Under the pieces are notes generated by a model that saw nothing but the letters and a program-made list of their open reading frames with translations, did no database searches and was not told where the DNA came from. DNA of 64,000 nucleotides from Metapseudomonas otitidis (GTDB lineage Bacteria > Pseudomonadota > Gammaproteobacteria > Pseudomonadales > Pseudomonadaceae), in contig NZ_FOJP01000001.1 of the NCBI RefSeq assembly GCF_900111835.1, positions 492,125 to 556,124 on the forward strand, read 5' to 3'. The position numbers and the translations under genes were made by a program. This document shows positions 58,112 through 64,000 of this stretch, one piece after another. Positions within the stretch are counted from its first letter, which is position 1. Each line of letters starts with the position of its first letter.

Positions 58112-58837
58112 ATGGTCAGTTGGGAAGTCCGTGTCAGTGATCCACGTCGTGAACGTCTGCTGAGACTGGTGCTGTGTGTGCTGGTGCTGGCGTTGCCGGC
58201 TTCCTTCTTCGCCGGTGGTTTGCGGCAGGCGGAGCGTGCCCGCGAGGCGGTCGAGCAGCGGGACCAGTTGCTGCAGCAGAACCAGGAGCAGGCCCGCGAG
58301 CTGGAGCAACTGCGTCAGCGCCAGGCGGTGCTGGAGAGTGGCGAGCGCCTGGGCCAGCAGGCCAATGAACAGAGCCGGCAGGCCATCAAGATGATGGAGG
58401 AGCAGGTTTTTGCCCTGCAGCAGGAGCTGGCGGTCTACAAGGGCGTGCTGGCTCCCGAGCGCCAGGCGGATGGGTTGCGTATTCGCGCGCTGGAGGTGCA
58501 CGGCACGGACACGCCGTCCCGCTACCGCATGCGGCTGATGCTGAGCCGGGTGGGCAAGGACGAGCGTGCGCTCGCCGGGGCTTTATCGATTCGCATCCTG
58601 GGTCGCCAGGGGAACAAGGAGACGGCCTTGCTCCTGGCTGATCTGGCGAAGGACCTGCCGAAGGGCGGTGTGCCTTTTTCATTCAAGTATTTCCAGGCCA
58701 TTCCCGATGCCGGGCGCTTCATCGAACTGGAGTTGCCGGAAGGCTTCGTTCCACGTCGCATCGAGGTTAGCGCGCGGGTGGAGGGGCAGCGTGAGCCGCT
58801 GACGCGCACGTTCGACTGGACCGACGAGGAGTCATGA
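58112..58837 (+). CDS. DUF6776-like membrane-anchored protein
   Basis: A 241-residue protein with a cytoplasmic N-tail (VSWEVRVSDPRRERLL), a membrane helix near 20-38, a coiled coil rich in Gln, Glu and Arg (about 40-115), and a C-terminal beta-rich domain (about 120-235) with YKGVLAPERQADGLRI. It matches the DUF6776-like protein that precedes the bactofilin gene in Pseudomonas (PA0663 by position). It overlaps nothing and is five bases before the bactofilin gene, so the two are in one operon. Function unknown; a periplasmic or inner-membrane scaffold is plausible. Confidence 0.82.
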   Translation: MVSWEVRVSDPRRERLLRLVLCVLVLALPASFFAGGLRQAERAREAVEQRDQLLQQNQEQARELEQLRQRQAVLESGERLGQQANEQSRQAIKMMEEQVFALQQELAVYKGVLAPERQADGLRIRALEVHGTDTPSRYRMRLMLSRVGKDERALAGALSIRILGRQGNKETALLLADLAKDLPKGGVPFSFKYFQAIPDAGRFIELELPEGFVPRRIEVSARVEGQREPLTRTFDWTDEES

Positions 58838-58841
58838 ACCT

Positions 58842-59255
58842 ATGTGGAACAAGCAGAAACCCAAGGCAGACCTGCAGCGTTACAGCGGCAAGACCAGCAT
58901 CATCGCGACCGGCGCCGAGCTGGTGGGCGATCTGCGCTTCCAGGGCGCGGTGCAGGTGGATGGGCGCCTGACGGGCAATCTGTCTGCCGTGGAAGGCATG
59001 GTGCGCATCAGTGTGGACGGGTTGATCCAGGGTGAGATCCGTGCGCCCCACGTCATCATCGACGGTGAGGTACAGGGTGATGTGTACGCCAGCGAGCACC
59101 TGGAGCTGGGCGCACGGGCGCGGGTGAAGGGTACGGTGTTGTATGGATTGATGGAGATGGCCATGGGCGCGCAGATCGACGGGCGCCTGGGCCAGATCAA
59201 GGAGTCTGCCAAGCCGCTCGAGCTGCCGTCGCGGGTCGATGAGGCCGATGCTTAA
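58842..59255 (+). CDS. Bactofilin
   Basis: A 137-residue bactofilin (polymer-forming cytoskeletal protein). The centre (about 20-115) is a right-handed beta-helix of short repeats: VGDLRFQGAVQVDGRLTGNL, ISVDGLIQGEIRAPHVIID, GDVYASEHLELGARARVKGT. Bactofilins form filaments that place cell-wall enzymes or other complexes, and the membrane-anchored coiled-coil protein upstream may link it to the envelope. It ends four bases before the erpA promoter. Confidence 0.92.
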   Translation: MWNKQKPKADLQRYSGKTSIIATGAELVGDLRFQGAVQVDGRLTGNLSAVEGMVRISVDGLIQGEIRAPHVIIDGEVQGDVYASEHLELGARARVKGTVLYGLMEMAMGAQIDGRLGQIKESAKPLELPSRVDEADA

Positions 59256-59258
59256 TAG

Positions 59259-59288
59259 TTGACCAGTTTTCTAGGGTAAGCGGATAAT
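59259..59288 (+). promoter_or_regulatory. erpA: erpA promoter
   Basis: TTGACC (59259-59264) and GATAAT (59283-59288) with an 18-base spacer, about 49 bases before the erpA start. A good sigma-70 promoter. An IscR site is expected from the role of erpA but not recognisable with confidence. Confidence 0.65.
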
Positions 59289-59336
59289 GCGGCGCCATAG
59301 CGCAGTATGGCGGCGTCAAGCCGGGAGAGTTGCATC

Positions 59337-59687
59337 ATGAGTGTCGAATCCTTCACCCCTACCGCCCTGATGTTCACCCAGGGAGCCGCAAGCAAGGTGA
59401 AGAACCTGATCGATGAAGAAGGCAATCCGCGCCTGAAGCTCCGCGTCTTCGTCACCGGTGGCGGTTGTTCCGGTTTCCAGTACGGTTTCACCTTCGATGA
59501 AGACGTGGCGGACGATGACACCATCGTCGAGCGTGACGGTGTGAGCCTGGTAGTCGACCCCATGAGCTTCCAGTACCTGGCAGGCGCCGAAGTGGATTAC
59601 CAGGAAGGTCTGGAAGGCTCGCGCTTCGTGATCAAGAACCCCAATGCAGCCACTACCTGCGGCTGTGGGCAGTCCTTCTCGATCTGA
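59337..59687 (+). CDS. erpA: Iron-sulfur cluster insertion protein ErpA
   Basis: A 116-residue A-type Fe-S carrier that delivers clusters to apo-enzymes such as those of isoprenoid synthesis. The three cluster cysteines are present: C44 in [10 protein letters not shown] and C108, C110 in [11 protein letters not shown]. Start 59337 ([14 protein letters not shown]) matches the family. It has its own promoter and terminator and is followed by convergent anmK. Confidence 0.96.
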   Translation: MSVESFTPTALMFTQGAASKVKNLIDEEGNPRLKLRVFVTGGGCSGFQYGFTFDEDVADDDTIVERDGVSLVVDPMSFQYLAGAEVDYQEGLEGSRFVIKNPNAATTCGCGQSFSI

Positions 59688-59704
59688 TCGGACTTTGGCT
59701 ACCG

Positions 59705-59734
59705 AACGCCGTGCTCATGCACGGCGTTTTCGTT

Positions 59735-59735
<1 letters not shown>
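59705..59735 (+). terminator. erpA terminator
   Basis: AACGCCGTG-ctcatg-CACGGCGTT followed by TTCGTTT. Rho-independent for erpA; it also separates the convergent anmK. Confidence 0.88.
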
Positions 59736-62276
<2,541 letters not shown>

Positions 62277-62350
62277 GGCGTGTGGTGTTATTAAGAAAGT
62301 GATCTAACTGCCTAAAATATAATCAAATAGGCCCTCAGGCAACCTCGGGA

Positions 62351-62371
62351 ACCGACCTTTCGGCGGTCGGT
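62351..62371 (+). promoter_or_regulatory. Hairpin in the mepM/tyrZ intergenic region
   Basis: ACCGACC-tttcggc-GGTCGGT, about 20 bases upstream of the putative -35 of tyrZ. As DNA it could be an operator for either divergent gene; it lies ahead of the predicted start of the tyrZ transcript, so an RNA leader role is unlikely. Confidence 0.4.
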
Positions 62372-62390
62372 CTGGCTGCGGGCGCAAAAC

Positions 62391-62418
62391 TTGTAATTAG
62401 TCAGCGATCTTGTATGTT
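62391..62418 (+). promoter_or_regulatory. tyrZ: Likely tyrZ promoter
   Basis: TTGTAA (62391-62396) and TATGTT (62413-62418) separated by 16 bases, 37 bases before the tyrZ start. Confidence 0.45.
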
Positions 62419-62455
62419 TGGTTCCCTTTTGTTTTTACGTGGCACGGGGCCTTAC

Positions 62456-63655
62456 ATGAAGTCGGTTGAGGAGCAGCTTGCGCTTATCAAGCGCGGTGCG
62501 GAAGAGGTACTGGTCGAGGCGGAGCTGATCGGGAAGCTCAAGACGGGGCGTCCGCTGCGCATCAAAGCCGGCTTCGATCCGACGGCACCTGATCTGCACC
62601 TGGGGCACACCGTCCTTATTAATAAGCTGCGTCAGTTTCAGGAGCTGGGGCATCAGGTGGTCTTCCTGATCGGGGATTTCACCGGAATGATCGGTGATCC
62701 CAGCGGCAAGAGTGCCACTCGCCCTCCGTTGACTCGAGAGCAGGTGCTGGAGAATGCGGAAACCTACAAGGCTCAGGTTTTCAAGATCCTGGATCCCGAA
62801 CGGACCGAGGTGGCGTTCAACTCCACCTGGATGGATCAGCTGTCGCCGGCTGACTTCATTCGCCTGTCTTCCCAGTACACAGTGGCGCGGATGCTGGAGC
62901 GGGATGACTTCAGTAAGCGCTACGCCACCAACCAACCGATTGCGATCCATGAGTTCCTCTATCCGTTGGTGCAGGGCTATGACTCTGTTGCGCTTCGCGC
63001 CGATGTCGAGTTGGGCGGTACCGATCAGAAGTTCAACCTGTTGATGGGGCGCGAATTGCAGCGAGCCTATGGGCAGGCGTCCCAGTGCATCGTGACCATG
63101 CCGTTGCTCGAAGGGCTCGATGGGGTCAAGAAGATGTCCAAGTCCTTGGGGAACTATGTGGGCATCCAGGAAGCGCCGGGCGTCATGTACAACAAGCTCG
63201 TGTCGATGCCAGACAGCTTGATGTGGCGTTACTTTGAGTTGCTCAGCTTCCTCTCGATGGAAGAAATCCAACAGTTCAAGCGTGATGTTGAGGCAGGGGC
63301 CAATCCTCGTGACATCAAGATCAAGCTGGCTGAGGAAATCGTGGCTCGCTTCCATGGTGAAGAGGCGGCGGCCAGTGCTCATCGCTCGGCCGGCAATCGC
63401 ATGAAGGATGGCGAGCTTCCGGACGACCTGCCTGAGGTGGAGTTGCTCGCATCCGAGGGTATGCCGGTGTCGTCTGTCCTTAATAAGGCAGGGTTGGTGA
63501 AGAATGCTGCTGCGGCGCGTGATCTCTTGGCGGCAGGCAGCGTGCGCGTCGATGGGCAAGTGGTCGATCGCTCGTTCGTGTTCGAGCTGGGCAAAAGTCA
63601 TGTATGTCAGGCGGGTAAGAAGGCGTTCGCGCGCATCTCGCTGAAGGCGGAATGA
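62456..63655 (+). CDS. tyrZ: Tyrosyl-tRNA synthetase TyrZ
   Basis: A 399-residue class I synthetase that charges tRNA-Tyr, matching the TyrZ type (P. aeruginosa PA0668) rather than the shorter-branch TyrS. The HIGH motif is H48-L-G-H51 in PDLHLGHTV, the KMSKS loop is [11 protein letters not shown] near 232, and a C-terminal S4 RNA-binding domain (about 335-395) is present. Start 62456 ([14 protein letters not shown]) is the family start; the 14 upstream in-frame codons are doubtful. It is the last gene before an rRNA operon. Confidence 0.95.
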   Translation: MKSVEEQLALIKRGAEEVLVEAELIGKLKTGRPLRIKAGFDPTAPDLHLGHTVLINKLRQFQELGHQVVFLIGDFTGMIGDPSGKSATRPPLTREQVLENAETYKAQVFKILDPERTEVAFNSTWMDQLSPADFIRLSSQYTVARMLERDDFSKRYATNQPIAIHEFLYPLVQGYDSVALRADVELGGTDQKFNLLMGRELQRAYGQASQCIVTMPLLEGLDGVKKMSKSLGNYVGIQEAPGVMYNKLVSMPDSLMWRYFELLSFLSMEEIQQFKRDVEAGANPRDIKIKLAEEIVARFHGEEAAASAHRSAGNRMKDGELPDDLPEVELLASEGMPVSSVLNKAGLVKNAAAARDLLAAGSVRVDGQVVDRSFVFELGKSHVCQAGKKAFARISLKAE

Positions 63656-63672
63656 CTTTTCGAAAATAGGTG

Positions 63673-63700
63673 TTGACGCCGTGGCTGAGGTCTCTATAAT
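63673..63700 (+). promoter_or_regulatory. rrn promoter P1
   Basis: TTGACG (63673-63678), 16-base spacer, TATAAT (63695-63700), followed by the GC-rich discriminator GCGCACC. First of three tandem promoters ahead of the rRNA operon. Confidence 0.8.
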
Positions 63701-63839
63701 GCGCACCACTCCCACGGCGGACAACGAAAACTCCTTGAAAATCAATGAGTTAAGTGTTTGAAAGTGGGGTGCGGTTCCGGGGTGGTTGCGGATTCGCGGT
63801 GATTGATCTGCTGGCCAGGTTGATTGCCGAAAAGAGGTG

Positions 63840-63867
63840 TTGACAGTGAGTTTGAATGCTGTATGAT
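63840..63867 (+). promoter_or_regulatory. rrn promoter P2
   Basis: TTGACA (63840-63845), 16-base spacer, TATGAT (63862-63867). Second tandem promoter. Confidence 0.8.
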
Positions 63868-63948
63868 TCGCCTCCCGCTGATGTTGAAGAGTGTTTCGAC
63901 GGATGCGCAAGTTGTTGAGTAGAAAGAAAAAATTCTTCGAAAAACAGC

Positions 63949-63976
63949 TTGACAGAAAGAAAGGCTGCTGTAGAAT
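63949..63976 (+). promoter_or_regulatory. rrn promoter P3
   Basis: TTGACA (63949-63954), 16-base spacer, TAGAAT (63971-63976) with discriminator GCGCGGCC, the strongest match. The 16S rRNA gene itself should begin just beyond position 64000; nothing else is coded between tyrZ and here. Confidence 0.85.
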
Positions 63977-64000
63977 GCGCGGCCTCGGTTGAGACGAAAG

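Overview
The window is Pseudomonas chromosome, most like the P. aeruginosa/resinovorans side of the genus. From recognised families and recalled gene order (no search was run), it follows the stretch PA0574.1 to PA0668.1 of P. aeruginosa PAO1, from tRNA-Ile2/rmcA/rpoD to tyrZ and the promoters of an rRNA operon, with several gains and losses. Coding DNA is GC-rich; only the first kilobase is clearly more AT-rich.

Layout. (1) 1-2919: one end of an integrated element abutting the 3' end of tRNA-Ile2(CAU): tyrosine integrase, HigB/HigA-type toxin-antitoxin, a palindrome-rich AT control region, a small HTH protein and a phage-type replication protein cut by the window edge. (2) 2916-13903: tRNA-Ile2, rmcA (c-di-GMP), rpoD, dnaG, rpsU, then tsaD, plsY, folB and a folK homologue. 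(3) 13907-16227: yfiRNB, a second c-di-GMP module. (4) 16357-23072: cca, a small lipoprotein, and the ycgB-yeaH-yeaG(prkA) stress operon. (5) 23347-30996: the envelope/housekeeping operon lptD-surA-pdxA-rsmA-apaG-apaH-glpE. (6) 31123-34677: amgK-murU (anhydro-recycling branch of murein metabolism), djlA and a DUF3530 protein. (7) 34815-42379: the agtSR two-component system and agtABCD transporter for GABA/5-aminovalerate-type compounds. (8) 42503-48080: rpe, gph and uninterrupted trpEGDC with a leader-peptide attenuator. (9) 48134-53192: vfr, an OsmC-like protein, speD, coq7, a HIT protein and an AAA+ ATPase. (10) 53203-59687: SDR, DUF805 protein, alanine-racemase-fold protein, nitronate monooxygenase-like protein, hemJ, a DUF6776-like protein, bactofilin, erpA. 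(11) 59735-64000: anmK, mepM, tyrZ and three tandem rrn promoters.

Themes. Two diguanylate-cyclase systems (RmcA, YfiN) lie within 13 kb. Murein turnover and recycling are represented by mepM, anmK, amgK and murU. The trp genes carry a leader peptide of 14 residues with two Trp codons, which is in frame with and inside the 3' end of gph. Compared with PAO1 as I recall it, the pyocin cluster between trpE and trpG, yqeY between rpsU and dnaG, a binding-protein gene ahead of agtA and argC ahead of the DUF6776-like gene are all absent, while yfiRNB is present at folK-cca. The least explained pieces are the palindrome cluster at 585-880, the hairpin array between yeaH and yeaG, and the structured speD leader.
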